Source of the DNA: JBBRHH01 sp963788015
GTDB lineage: Bacteria > Planctomycetota > Phycisphaerae > Tepidisphaerales > Tepidisphaeraceae
Assembly: GCA_963788015.1 (NCBI GenBank)
Contig: CAWBEY010000001.1
Span: 62,001-126,000 of the forward strand
Reading direction: 5' to 3'
Length of the DNA: 64,000 nt
The notes under the pieces are model-generated. The model searched no databases, was not told where the DNA came from, and was given only the letters and a program-made list of their open reading frames with translations. The position numbers were made by a program, and so were the translations under genes. Positions 28,508 to 38,529 of this stretch are shown here, in pieces. Each line of letters begins with the position of its first letter. Position 1 is the first letter of the stretch.

Positions 28508-30312
28508 ATGGCACTCCTTCTCCGTTTCGACTCCCTCTCCAAGTCTTTTGGCGTACGCCCCCTCTTTAACAACATCACCCTCTCCTTCGCCGACGGCGAG
28601 CGCACCGGCCTGATCGGCGCAAATGGCTCTGGCAAATCGACCCTTCTGCGCATCCTCGCCGGCCTCGAAACCGCCGATTCCGGCGATCTCTTTGTCAATC
28701 GCAAAACCCGCTTCGTCTACGTTCCGCAGGAAGACGATCTGCCCCCCGCCCAGACCTCGCGCCAAATCCTCACCGCCGCCCTCACCGATCATCATCTCGA
28801 CGAGCACCAGCGCGACACCCAGGTCAACATCATGCTCGGCCGCCTTGGCTTCGCAGCCCCGGACAGCTCCGTCTCCACCCTCTCGGGCGGCTGGCGCAGC
28901 GCCTGGCCATCGCCCGCGCCATGATCCAGTCCCCTGACATGCTCCTTCTGGATGAGCCCACCAACCACCTCGATCTTGAAGGCATTCTCTGGCTGGAAAA
29001 ACTTCTAAAATCGGCTTCCTTTGCTTTTCTGCTGGTCAGCCACGACCGCTACTTCCTCGAAAACGTCAGCACGCGCATTATTGAGCTTGGCCAGGCGTAT
29101 CCCGACGGCTATCTCAGCATCGCCGGCCCGTATTCCACGTTCCTTGAAAAACGCGAAGAATTTCTCGAAGCCCAGGCCGCCCAGCAAACCGTCTTGGCCA
29201 GTAAAGTCCGCCGCGAAATCCAGTGGCTCCGCCGCGGCGCAAAGGCCCGCACCACCAAGGCCAAGGGGCGCATTCAGGAAGCCAACCGCCTCATCACCGA
29301 TCTGGGCGCGATCAAAACGCGCAACGCCCAGGATCGATCGGTCGATATCGACTTCACCGCCACCGACCGCAAAACCCGCAAGCTCCTCGTGGCCGACAAG
29401 CTCACCAAATCGCTGGGCAACCGCACCCTATTTAAAGACCTCTCTTTCACCCTCTCTCCCGGCATCAAGCTAGGCCTGCTTGGTCCTAACGGCTCGGGCA
29501 AGACCACCCTCCTCCGCCTCTTGGCCGATCAGCTCGCGCCCGATTCCGGGCAGATCAAGCGCGCCGACGGCCTGCGCGTGGTGCTCTTCGATCAAAACCG
29601 CCAGCAACTCGACCGCTCCCTCACCCTCCGCCGGGCCCTCTCCCCCACTGGTGACACGGTCTATTTCCGCGACTCCGCAACCCACATCACCTCCTGGGCC
29701 AAACGCTTTCTCTTTGGCTCCGAGCAACTCGACATGCCGGTCTCCGATCTTTCCGGCGGCGAGCAGGCCCGGATCCTCATCGCCCGTCTCATGCTCGAGC
29801 CGGCCGATCTCCTGATCCTCGATGAGCCCACCAACGATCTCGACATCGCCTCCCTCGAAGTCCTCGAAGACAGCCTGGAAGATTTCCCGGGGGCTCTCGT
29901 CCTGGTCACCCACGACCGCTACATGCTCGACCGCCTCAGCACCGATCTACTCGCCCTCGATGGCCAGGGCGGTGCTGAGCTTTTCGCCGACTACGCCCAG
30001 TGGGAAGCTCGCCAGTCTCAACCGCCCGAATCCGCCGCCAAACAGGATCGCAAACCCGCCGCTCCCAAGGCTCCCTCCGCACCGTCCAAGCGGCTGACAT
30101 GGTCTGAGCAGCGCGAGTTGGAACAAATGGAAGCCAACATTCAGAAGGCCGAGGAAGATCTCGCCAAATTCCAGGCCGAACTATCCGATCCCGCCACGGC
30201 CGCCGATCACGTCAAGATGCACGCCGTCTGTGACAACCTCCATACGGCGCAGGAACGCGTTGAAACGCTGTACGCCCGCTGGCAGGAACTCGAAGGCAAG
30301 CGCACAGGCTGA
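28508..30312 (+). CDS. ABC-F family ATPase (Uup-like), one apparent frameshift
   Basis: ABC-F proteins have two ATPase domains and no membrane part, and act on ribosomes. Domain 1: Walker A GANGSGKSTLLRI, signature LSGGW, Walker B MLLLDEPTNHLDLEG. A helical arm follows (VRREIQWLRRGAKARTTKAK). Domain 2: GPNGSGKTTLLRL, LSGGEQARI, LLILDEPTNDLDI. A C-terminal coiled coil (ELEQMEANIQKAEEDLAKF) is as in Uup. A missing A near 28893 breaks the first signature (LSGGWRKRLAIARAM). Total is about 600 residues. A ribosome or DNA-associated housekeeping role is more likely than antibiotic resistance, but this is not provable here. Confidence 0.88.
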
Positions 30313-30370
30313 GATTCTGCCGCCAAGCCATTTTGCGGCAAATGCGCGCAGAATTATATTTTAATAATTT
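30313..30370 (+). terminator. Probable intrinsic terminator after the ABC-F gene
   Basis: An outer stem pairs ATTCTGC with GCAGAAT, and an inner stem pairs GCCGC with GCGGC. It is followed by the U-rich tail TATATTTTAATAATTT. It sits directly after the ABC-F stop codon and ahead of the cysteine-rich protein gene. Confidence 0.55.
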
Positions 30371-30482
30371 GTTCGCATGCGATTGCGAAGTTCGCTATAG
30401 TCCCCGATCTCTGCGGGCAATTGCCCGTTCCCTCCGGCTTGTTTTGCGGATGCCTATCCAAGTCTCTCGGTCAGGAGTGCCC

Positions 30483-32843
30483 ATGCGACGTCTCCCTCCC
30501 ATGCCCCTCGTCTGTACCTTCCTCGTCCTTCTTGCAGGCGCTGCAGGCGGCATCCTCGCCACTGGTTCCCTCTCCGGGCCGGCTTACGCCGCCACTCCTG
30601 CCGCCGCTGCTGCTCAGCCCCAGGTCGTCACCGGCTGCTCCCCGGCCTGCGAAGCCGAGATCACGCCCCTTGCGACCCAGGTCGCCGCGCCTCCAAAAAC
30701 AAGTGGCCGATCTCCTTGCCCAGCAGAAGGCCACTCAGACCCAAGTCTCGACGATCCAGACGGGCCTCACTGCCGACGCTGCCGCGGTGAAAGTTTTACA
30801 GGGACAGGTCTCCACCGCCCAGACTGGCCAAACTGCCGACGCCAAGGCGATCAAAGACCTCCAAACCAGCTTCGCAGCCGCCCAATCCACCGAATCCAAC
30901 GACGCCAAAGCCATCAAGGCCCTGCAAGCTCAGACGGCCACGCTTGCACCCCTTCCCCAACAACTCGCCACGCTGCAAAGTCAGGAGACCGCCAGCGGCA
31001 AGGCCATCAGTGCTCTACAGGCCGCCGAATCGCTCGACGCCGCCGCCATTAAAACCATCGCCGGGTTATCCGATCAATACTCGAAGCTTCCCAAACAGGT
31101 GGCCACGCTGGTGACGCAGGAAACGGCCGACGCGACCGCGATCTCCACACTGCAAAACACGCTCGCCGATCTCCAGAAACAGGAAAGCGCCGAAGACAGC
31201 ACCATCGCGGCCCTTCAGGCCGCCCAGGCCTGTCAGGACAAAACCGTTTGCAACAACAAATGCACCAACCTCCAGTCCGACCCCGCCAACTGCGGCAAGT
31301 GCGGCGTCGCCTGCACCAACGGCCAGGCCTGCACTAATGGCCAATGTCAATCCGCCTGCCCCACCGGCCAGACCCTCTGTGGCGCTAAGTGTGTCGATCT
31401 CACCACCGACACCAGCAACTGTGGCCAATGCGCCAACGCCTGCCCCGGCGGCACCAATGTTGTCGCCGGCTGCAGCAACAGCGTCTGCACGCATCAATGC
31501 ACAACCGGCTATGCCGATTGCAATAACCTCGCCGCCGACGGCTGTGAGGTAAATTTACGGATCGATCCAAAAAACTGTGGTGCTTGCGGCAAGACCTGCA
31601 ACTCCGGCGAATCCTGCACCGCCGGAGCCTGCGTACCCGCTTGCCCCACCGGCCAAACCCTCTGTAACAGTGTGTGTGTGGATATCAGCGCCGACACCAA
31701 AAACTGCGGTGCCTGCGGCACTACCTGCGAAAGCCACCCCAACACCATCGCCTCATGCAGCAGAGGCCAGTGTACCTACCAATGCTCCACCGGCTTTAGC
31801 GATTGCAACAGCAACATCACTGATGGCTGCGAGGTGAATATCGCAACTGACAACCAAAACTGCGGCACTTGCGGCAGGGCCTGCGGCAATGGCCAATCGT
31901 GCGTCGCCGGAGTCTGCAAAGCCGCCTCTGGATGCACGTCCAATCAGGATTGCACCAATAGCCAAATCTGCCAGGCCAGCGCCTGCGTCGATCCCTGCCC
32001 CGGCGCTACCTCCTGCAATGGCTCGTGCGTCATCACCAGCAGCGATGCTAAAAATTGCGGTCAATGCGGCACGGTCTGCGCCGGCTATGCCAATGGACAA
32101 GCCGTCTGCTCCAACGGCACTTGCCAACTCGGCTCATGCAACACTGGTTTTGCCGACTGCGACAACAATCCGGCCAACGGCTGCGAGCAAGGCCTCGTCA
32201 GCGACAACAACAACTGCGGAACCTGCGGAAGAGTCTGCGCTCAGGGAACCTCGTGCAGCGCCGGCCAATGCGTCGTCACCTGCGCCAGGGGCAGACCAAT
32301 TGCTCCGGCACCTGCGTCAATCTCAACTCCGACAACGCCAACTGTGGCCAATGTGCTCACACTTGCGCCAACGGCCAACTCTGCTCCGCCGGCGCCTGCG
32401 TCGTCAACTGCGCCCAAGGCCAAACCAACTGTTCCGGCACGTGCGTAAAGCTCGACTCTGACAATTCCAATTGCGGACAATGCGCCTGCGCCTGCCCCAA
32501 TGGCCAAATCTGCTCCAGCGGTGCCTGCGTCGTCACCTGCGCCGAGGGGCAAACTAACTGCGCCGGGACCTGTCGCGACCTCTCCACCGACAACGCTAAC
32601 TGCGGCGGCTGTGCCAGGGCCTGCGCGAACGGCCAAATCTGCTCCGCTGGCGCCTGCATCGTCAACTGCGCCCAGGGGCAAACCAACTGTGCCGGCACCT
32701 GCGTCAATCTCAACTCCGACAATGCCAATTGCGGCGGATGCGGCCGCGCGTGTAACAACGGCGAATTCTGCTCTGCCAGCGCTTGCGTCAACGCAGTCAA
32801 TAATCTCCAGTTGGGCCCCAATAACCAGCTTTACGGCAATTGA
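30483..32843 (+). CDS. Secreted coiled-coil protein with about 93 cysteines in Stig1-like tandem repeats (two apparent frameshifts)
   Basis: ATG 30483 has AGGAG 7 bases upstream and opens a signal peptide (MRRLPPMPLVCTFLVLLAGAAGG). Residues about 70-255 form an Ala/Gln/Thr-rich coiled coil with a roughly 16-residue period (STIQTGLTADAAAVKVLQGQ). The rest is a run of cysteine-rich units with consensus C-x-NGQ-x-C-x-x-G-x-C-V-x-x-C-x-x-GQT-x-C-x-x-x-C-V-x-L-x-x-D-x-x-NCG-x-C. I count about 93 cysteines after bridging frameshifts near 30690 and 32287. Repeats of this type are seen in Stig1-like and myxobacterial secreted proteins. Exported protein with this many cysteines needs disulfide formation, and the next gene, 15 bases on, encodes a redox fusion protein. 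Function is otherwise unknown; a cell-surface stalk or fibre is a guess. Confidence 0.8.
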
Positions 32844-32858
32844 TCTCCGGAAACACCG

Positions 32859-35257
32859 ATGGCTCCAAAATCCTCCCCAGACGCCCGTGAAGGTCGCAAT
32901 CCACCAGCAACTTCCACCCCCTCACGCTTCCTCCTCTCCCAAGCTCTCAGCCTCCACGGCATCGCCTTAACCCTCAGCCTCCTGGGCCTCATCCTCACCG
33001 CAATCCTGGCTTCCGCCGATCTGGGTGACCCCAAGGCCGGCCTTCTCTCCAGTCTTTGCGGCTCCCCCGATTCCCCCTGCGCCAAGCTCCACGCCAGCCG
33101 CTGGGCCGTGTTCCCTCCCGCACCCGCCGACGCCGCGCCCGGCACCCCCGCCTCCGGCGTGGCCGTCTCGCTTCTGGGCCTCTGGCACTTCCTCTTCCTC
33201 TCCACGTGGCTCGCCTTCATCGGCATGCCCTCCAAATCCCGTCCCTGGCTCTCCATCATCCCCACCGCCCAGGGCATTCTCGGCTGCTTCATGGGGGGCC
33301 TGTTCCTCGTCGTCATGGGGGCCGCCCAGACCTTCTGCCCCCTCTGCCTCGCCACCCATCTCATCAGCATGATCCTGGCCCTGCTCATCCTCATGAGCTG
33401 GAACAACCCACGCTCCCAGCAAGCGGCGACGGAAGATCTGGCGCGAACCCCGCAAACCTCCGGCCGCCTGGTCGCCGCACTCCTTATCTTCGACATCGCC
33501 TCCTTCCTGGCCGTCTGGCAAGCCTCCACGACCTCGGCCCTCCGCGCCCAAAACGCCGAGTACGCCAAAATCGTCGAGCTGCGCTCGGCCGACATGGACG
33601 CCATTCTCTACGCCCATCTCCACCAGCCGCAGGTCAACATCCCCATCGGGCCAGGCGACACCATGCTCGCCAGCGCCCCCGACGCCCGCTCAACACTGGT
33701 CGTCTTTTCCGACGTGCTTTGCGGCCCATGCCGCGAATTCGACCGCAAGCTCACCGAGCAAATCCTCCCCGCTTTTGGCGGCCAGCTCCGCGTCGTCTAC
33801 AAGCATTATCCCCTCTGCACCGACTGCAACCCCAACATCACCAACAACCTCCACCCCGCCGCCTGTGATGCGGCCGCGGTCGTCGAGGCAGCCCGCAACC
33901 AAGGGGGCATCGAAGCCTTCCAGCAGATGCGAAACCTCCTGGTCGGCCGCTCATCCCCACTCTTGGCCACCGACATCGCCAACCTCGCCCGAACCGCCGG
34001 CCTAGATGCCGCCCGCCTCGAACAGGATCGCCAAGGCATCGCCATCAAAACCCACATCGCCCAGGACGTGGCACTTGGCAAGCAACTGGGCGTCAACGGC
34101 ACGCCTGAAATATTCCTCGACGGCCGGCGCATCGACCCGCAACTGCGCGACCTCACCTCCTTCTGGCGCACCATGGGCGAGCGCGGAAAAGCCTTCGCCC
34201 GAGCCGTGGCCGCCGCCGGGGCGCACCCGATGCCCCAGGCCGCGCCGTCGGCTCTCCCGCTCACGCCCACCGCCGAGGTTGCGGCCCCCACTTCCAATAT
34301 CCAAATCGGCAAGCCCTTCGAGATCGCCGGCCCGCTTCTCACCGGCGGCGCCCTCAACACCAAGGCCAGCACCGCCAAAGTTACGCTCGTCACCTTCTGG
34401 GCCAGTTGGTGCGGATTCTGCAAGCAGGAAATCCCGCAGATCGTCCCACTCTACGACCGGTACAAGCCCGATGGCCTGCAGGTGATCGGCGTGAGCGTCG
34501 ACAACACCAAGGCCGACCTTCAGCAGTACGTCTCCCAGCACAACGTCCCTTGGCCGCAGGTTTACTTCGACGAAGAAGGCAGCCGCGGCTGGAACAACCC
34601 GATGGCCAAAAAGTACGGCGTCAGCGGCGTGCCCACCATTCTTCTCCTCGACGCCGCCGGCAACGTCATTGCCAAAGATCTTCGCGGCCCAGCCGTCGAA
34701 GCAGCCATCGCCGCTGCTCTTGGAAAGCCTGCCCCCGCCCGCCACACAACCCGCATCGCCCGCTGTCCCCACGGCCGCCAACCCAATCACCAACATCCAA
34801 CTCGGCCAGCTTCTGGATGTCTCTGGCCCCACCCTCGCCGGCCCGAGCGTCAGCCTCGCCAATCTTCGCGGCAAAGTGGTCATCGTCGAGTTCTGGGCAA
34901 GCTGGTGCGGCTTCTGCAAAAAGGAAATGCCCAACGTCCTGGATATCTACCATCGCCATCACGCCGATGGCCTCGAAATCCTCAGCGTCAGCCTCGACCG
35001 CCAGAAAGTCCGACCTCGATAAATACGTCGCCGAAAATCAGATCACCTGGCCCATCATCTTCATGGATCAGGAAGGCAGCCGCGCCTGGAGCAATCCTCT
35101 GGTTCAGAAGTACGCCATCACTTCCATCCCCGGCATCTTCCTGGTCGGCCGCGACGGCAAAGTCACCAGTCTCGGCGCTCGCGGCCCCGAGCTCGAAGCC
35201 GCTATCACCCAGCTCCTCGCCACACCCGCCGGCCCAAGCGCCGCCGCCACGCACTAA
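32859..35257 (+). CDS. VKOR-DsbA-TlpA-TlpA four-domain disulfide redox protein (two apparent frameshifts)
   Basis: Residues about 25-185 are a vitamin K epoxide reductase-like membrane domain with loop cysteines C67 and C74 and the active pair C160/C163 (FCPLC). Around 275-455 lies a DsbA-like thioredoxin domain with CGPC at C288/C291 and the cis-Pro loop NGTPEIF. Around 485-640 is a TlpA/ResA-like domain with WCGFC at C518/C521. A second one follows, with WCGFC near C683/C686. Frameshifts near 34745 and 35003 fall in and after the second linker. VKOR normally passes electrons from a thioredoxin-like oxidase to quinone; here DsbA-like oxidase and regenerating domain are in one chain. It likely acts outside the inner membrane on the upstream cysteine-rich protein, with which it forms an operon. 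Confidence 0.85.
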
Positions 35258-35268
35258 AACGGATCCCC

Positions 35269-37161
35269 CTACTGCCCCATCAGCCGCTGATACCGCGCCA
35301 GCGCCGTCACCGGAAAATACAGCCGGTACAGGTGATACTTCAGATAAAACACCTGCGGAAAACCAGTCCCGGTGTAGTAATTCTCTTCCCACGCTCCATC
35401 GGCCGATTGATTCGCCACCAGCCACTGCATCGCCCGATGCACCGCCGGATCATCCGCCCCCACGGCCGCCATCAGCCCCATCGCCCCCCACGCCGTTTGT
35501 GAGGGCGTGCTGTGGCCCACGCCTTTGAGCGACGGGTCCTCATAACTGTCACAACTTTCCCCCCAGCTCCCATCCATCTTCTGACAGGTCCGAAGCCAGT
35601 TCACCGCCTTGACGACATACAGGTGCGTCATGTCTTCCCCCACGGCTCGCAATCCCGTCAATACCTGCCATGTCCCGTAAATGTAATTCACGCCCCAGCG
35701 CCCAAACCAGCACGCATCCTGCTCCTGCCGCCGCTGAATAAAGTCGATCGCCCGGCGCACGGCCGGATGATTGATGGTAAATCCGTTATGCCCCAGACAC
35801 TCCAGCACGCGGCCGGTGATGTCCGGGCAACTCGGGTCCTGCATCGCGTTATGATCCGCGAACGGCACGTGCTCCAAAATCGGCCGGTCCCGCGTCCGAT
35901 CAAACGCCGCCCAGCCCCCATCTTCGTTCTGAAACGCCAGCAGCCAGTTGATCCCGCGCCGGATCGCCCCCGCGGCCGCCTTGCCGCCGCAACGTTTCAG
36001 CGCCATCACCACCATGGCCGTATCATCCACGTCGGGGTAATGAATGTTCTCAAACTCAAAGTACCACCCCGACGGCTCCACGTCCGGGCAATTGTTTGAC
36101 CAGTCCGAAGCAACCCGGCACTCTTTATTCAACAGCCACTGCGTCGCCCGCTGCGCCGCGTCCGTCTCGCACTCAAGCCCCGTCTCGGCCAGCGCGTGCA
36201 GACTCAAGCCCGTATCCCACACCGGCGAATGGCACGGCTGAATCCGGATCTTGTCCCCCTCCTGGATAAACAACTCGCGCAAGTGCCGGTGTGCTTCCAC
36301 CACCTTCGGATGATCGTCCGGATATCCCAGCGCCCGCAGCACTATCAGGATGTAAACCATCGGCGGAAAAATTGCACCAAGCCCGGCTGCCCCTTCGGTG
36401 CGTTCCAGCAGCCACTTCTCGGCCGCCTTGATCGCCTCCGCCCGCGTCCGCTTCACGGCCACCTTGTGATACTGCTTAAGCGCCAGATCAATCAGCAGGA
36501 AAAACTCCCGCCAACTCCCCGGCACGCGCTTCAACTTCCCCACCACCGAATCCCCGCCCGTGAACAATTCAGCAATCCCCTGCCCCGCGCCCAGTGGCCG
36601 CACCGGCCGAACCGTACTCACAATCGCCAGCGGCAGGATCATCGTCCGCGTCCAGGCCGACACCGCGTACAAATTAAAGTACAGCCACTTGGGCAGGAAA
36701 ACGATCTCCGGGGGAATGGCCGGGCACGCGTCGTAGCTGATCTGCCCCAGGGCCGCCAGGTAAAAGTTGGTAAAGCTGTTGCACCGCTCGGCACCGCCCA
36801 GCTTTTGACACACCGCCTTGGCCGCCAGCATTGATGCCGATTCCGGATCATCCCCCATCAGCTTCAGGGCAAAATACGCCTTCACCGTTCCCGACAAATC
36901 GCTCTTGCCCCCCGGATACAGCCCCCATCCGCCGTCAGCATGTTGAAGCGTCCGAAGATAATTGGCGATCAGCGGCAGCGTGGGGTCGTCCTCCTGGCCG
37001 AGGATCCACTTGAGCAGGATATATTCCGACTCCAGGATGCTGTCACCCTGGAGTTCCCCCACCCAATACCCCTCGGCTTTCTGCAGGTCCAGCAGGGCCC
37101 CCTTGGCCCGCTCCAGTGTCGCCTCCACCCGCGGCTTCTCCAGGCGGGGTAGGTGGCGCAT
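35269..37161 (-). CDS. shc: Squalene-hopene cyclase
   Basis: This monotopic membrane enzyme cyclises squalene to hopene/hopanol for hopanoid membrane lipids. Start ATG 37161 is preferred; the frame is open further upstream to 37212. The catalytic motif DVDDTA (D377-V-D379-D380) is present, along with several QW repeats (GGWGLYPGG, QNEDGGWAAFD, QKMDGSWGESCD, QSADGAWEENYYTG). About 630 residues, intact, matches the family. It converges with the redox fusion gene, 11 bases between stops. No hpn genes are adjacent; a prenyl synthase lies at 16.5 kb. Confidence 0.95.
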   Translation of the reverse strand: MRHLPRLEKPRVEATLERAKGALLDLQKAEGYWVGELQGDSILESEYILLKWILGQEDDPTLPLIANYLRTLQHADGGWGLYPGGKSDLSGTVKAYFALKLMGDDPESASMLAAKAVCQKLGGAERCNSFTNFYLAALGQISYDACPAIPPEIVFLPKWLYFNLYAVSAWTRTMILPLAIVSTVRPVRPLGAGQGIAELFTGGDSVVGKLKRVPGSWREFFLLIDLALKQYHKVAVKRTRAEAIKAAEKWLLERTEGAAGLGAIFPPMVYILIVLRALGYPDDHPKVVEAHRHLRELFIQEGDKIRIQPCHSPVWDTGLSLHALAETGLECETDAAQRATQWLLNKECRVASDWSNNCPDVEPSGWYFEFENIHYPDVDDTAMVVMALKRCGGKAAAGAIRRGINWLLAFQNEDGGWAAFDRTRDRPILEHVPFADHNAMQDPSCPDITGRVLECLGHNGFTINHPAVRRAIDFIQRRQEQDACWFGRWGVNYIYGTWQVLTGLRAVGEDMTHLYVVKAVNWLRTCQKMDGSWGESCDSYEDPSLKGVGHSTPSQTAWGAMGLMAAVGADDPAVHRAMQWLVANQSADGAWEENYYTGTGFPQVFYLKYHLYRLYFPVTALARYQRLMGQ

Positions 37162-37515
37162 GATGCCCCTTGCCGCTCTCCAGCACCAGAGCACGCGCCC
37201 GCGAACTACCAATGGATGTCGATATACTCACTATCTCCGATCCCCAAAAAGCCTCGTCCTCTTCCCACATAGCCCGCGAGGCAAAAAAATCGGCGGCCTC
37301 CAGGGGAACCACCGCTCAAAATCTATCGGAACGGCTATCTAGAGGCAACGACCGCCCAAGACCGCTTCCATTAAGGAAATTCTAACCGGCTTCCGGTTAT
37401 ATCCAAATGAAAAACCCGCAACCCTCTGCCTGCAATCAAGTTGTCATGATTCCACCCCCTCCCATGCCGTCCAGCCCGTCCACGCGATACAATCAACCCC
37501 AATGAGAGCCCCGCG
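37162..37515. other. Divergent intergenic region between shc and the deacetylase gene
   Basis: It must contain promoters for the two divergent genes, but no strong -35/-10 pair stands out. A small hairpin (AACCGG-CTT-CCGGTT) sits near 37386-37400, followed by an AT-rich stretch (TATATCCAAATGAAAAA). No gene is supported. Confidence 0.4.
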
Positions 37516-38511
37516 ATGACGGTTCAACTTAAGATGCACCTCAAACGACGCATTCACCGGGTGGCCGACCACCTCGCCGCCACAACCGGCCTGCTCGCCC
37601 GCCAGGAGCGACGCCTGAAAGGCGCCGTCACCCTCCTGATGTACCACCGCGTGCTCCCTGACGAGCAATGTCCTCACTACCCCCACCGATCCCTCGCCAC
37701 CCCTGCCTCGGCCTTCCGAGAACAGGTGCGGTTTCTGGCGGATCATTACCACGTTGTACCCGTTAAAGACGCGCTAAGCCTCCTCGACAATCCCTCCAGC
37801 GAAAAGCCTTGCGTCTGCCTCACCTTCGACGATGGCTACGACGACAACCACCGTCTCGCCGCCCCCATTCTTGAAGAAGCGGGCCTGCGCGGCACGTTCT
37901 ACATCACCTCCGGCATCATCGCCGGCCACCCCTTGTTCTGGTTCGACCGCGCTGTGCTCTTGTGGCAGCGCGAGGCCGCACAGCTTTCCCGGCAGTTAAG
38001 ATCACCTTCCGACGATTTCGAGGCTTATATGCAGGCCCTGAAGATGCTCACTCCCCAGGAGCGCCAGCACATCCTTGACCGATACCCCGACGATCAAGTG
38101 CCCCCCGATCAGCGGACGATGTACCGCACCATGACCATCGACAACATCCGCGATCTCATTGCACGCGGCCATGAAATAGGCTCCCACACCCTCACCCATC
38201 CGCTCCTCCCGCAGCTTTATGATGAAGAAATCGTGCGGGAAGTCACCGAGGCCCGCCGGCAACTCCAGCAGTGGACCGGCGACGCCATCCCGGGTTTTTG
38301 CTACCCAAACGGCGACTACAATGAGCTTGTACTCGACGCCGTGCGTCAGGCCGGGTACACCTATGCCTGTACGACACAACGCGGAACCAACCGCCCGGGC
38401 ATGAACCGCCATCTTTTGCGCCGCATGGACATGAATCCCCGGCGCGTCACGTGGAAGGGCCGCCACGACCCGCTGGCCTTTCGCCGCCAGTTGAGCCGCG
38501 ATCGAAAATGA
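37516..38511 (+). CDS. Polysaccharide deacetylase family protein
   Basis: The 331-residue protein fits the NodB-type deacetylase family (carbohydrate esterase 4 fold). TLLMYHRVLPDE near residue 40, the TFDDGYDD motif with D105/D106 and HTLTHP with H224 and H228 supply the metal and base residues. GFCYPNGDYNELVLDAVRQAGY is the late conserved block. It removes acetyl groups from glycans such as capsule or exopolysaccharide. No signal peptide is visible, so a cytosolic or membrane-associated role is likely. It starts a plus-strand run with two glycosyltransferase genes. Confidence 0.85.
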   Translation: MTVQLKMHLKRRIHRVADHLAATTGLLARQERRLKGAVTLLMYHRVLPDEQCPHYPHRSLATPASAFREQVRFLADHYHVVPVKDALSLLDNPSSEKPCVCLTFDDGYDDNHRLAAPILEEAGLRGTFYITSGIIAGHPLFWFDRAVLLWQREAAQLSRQLRSPSDDFEAYMQALKMLTPQERQHILDRYPDDQVPPDQRTMYRTMTIDNIRDLIARGHEIGSHTLTHPLLPQLYDEEIVREVTEARRQLQQWTGDAIPGFCYPNGDYNELVLDAVRQAGYTYACTTQRGTNRPGMNRHLLRRMDMNPRRVTWKGRHDPLAFRRQLSRDRK

Positions 38512-38529
38512 TTCTGCCGAGGTGAGATT

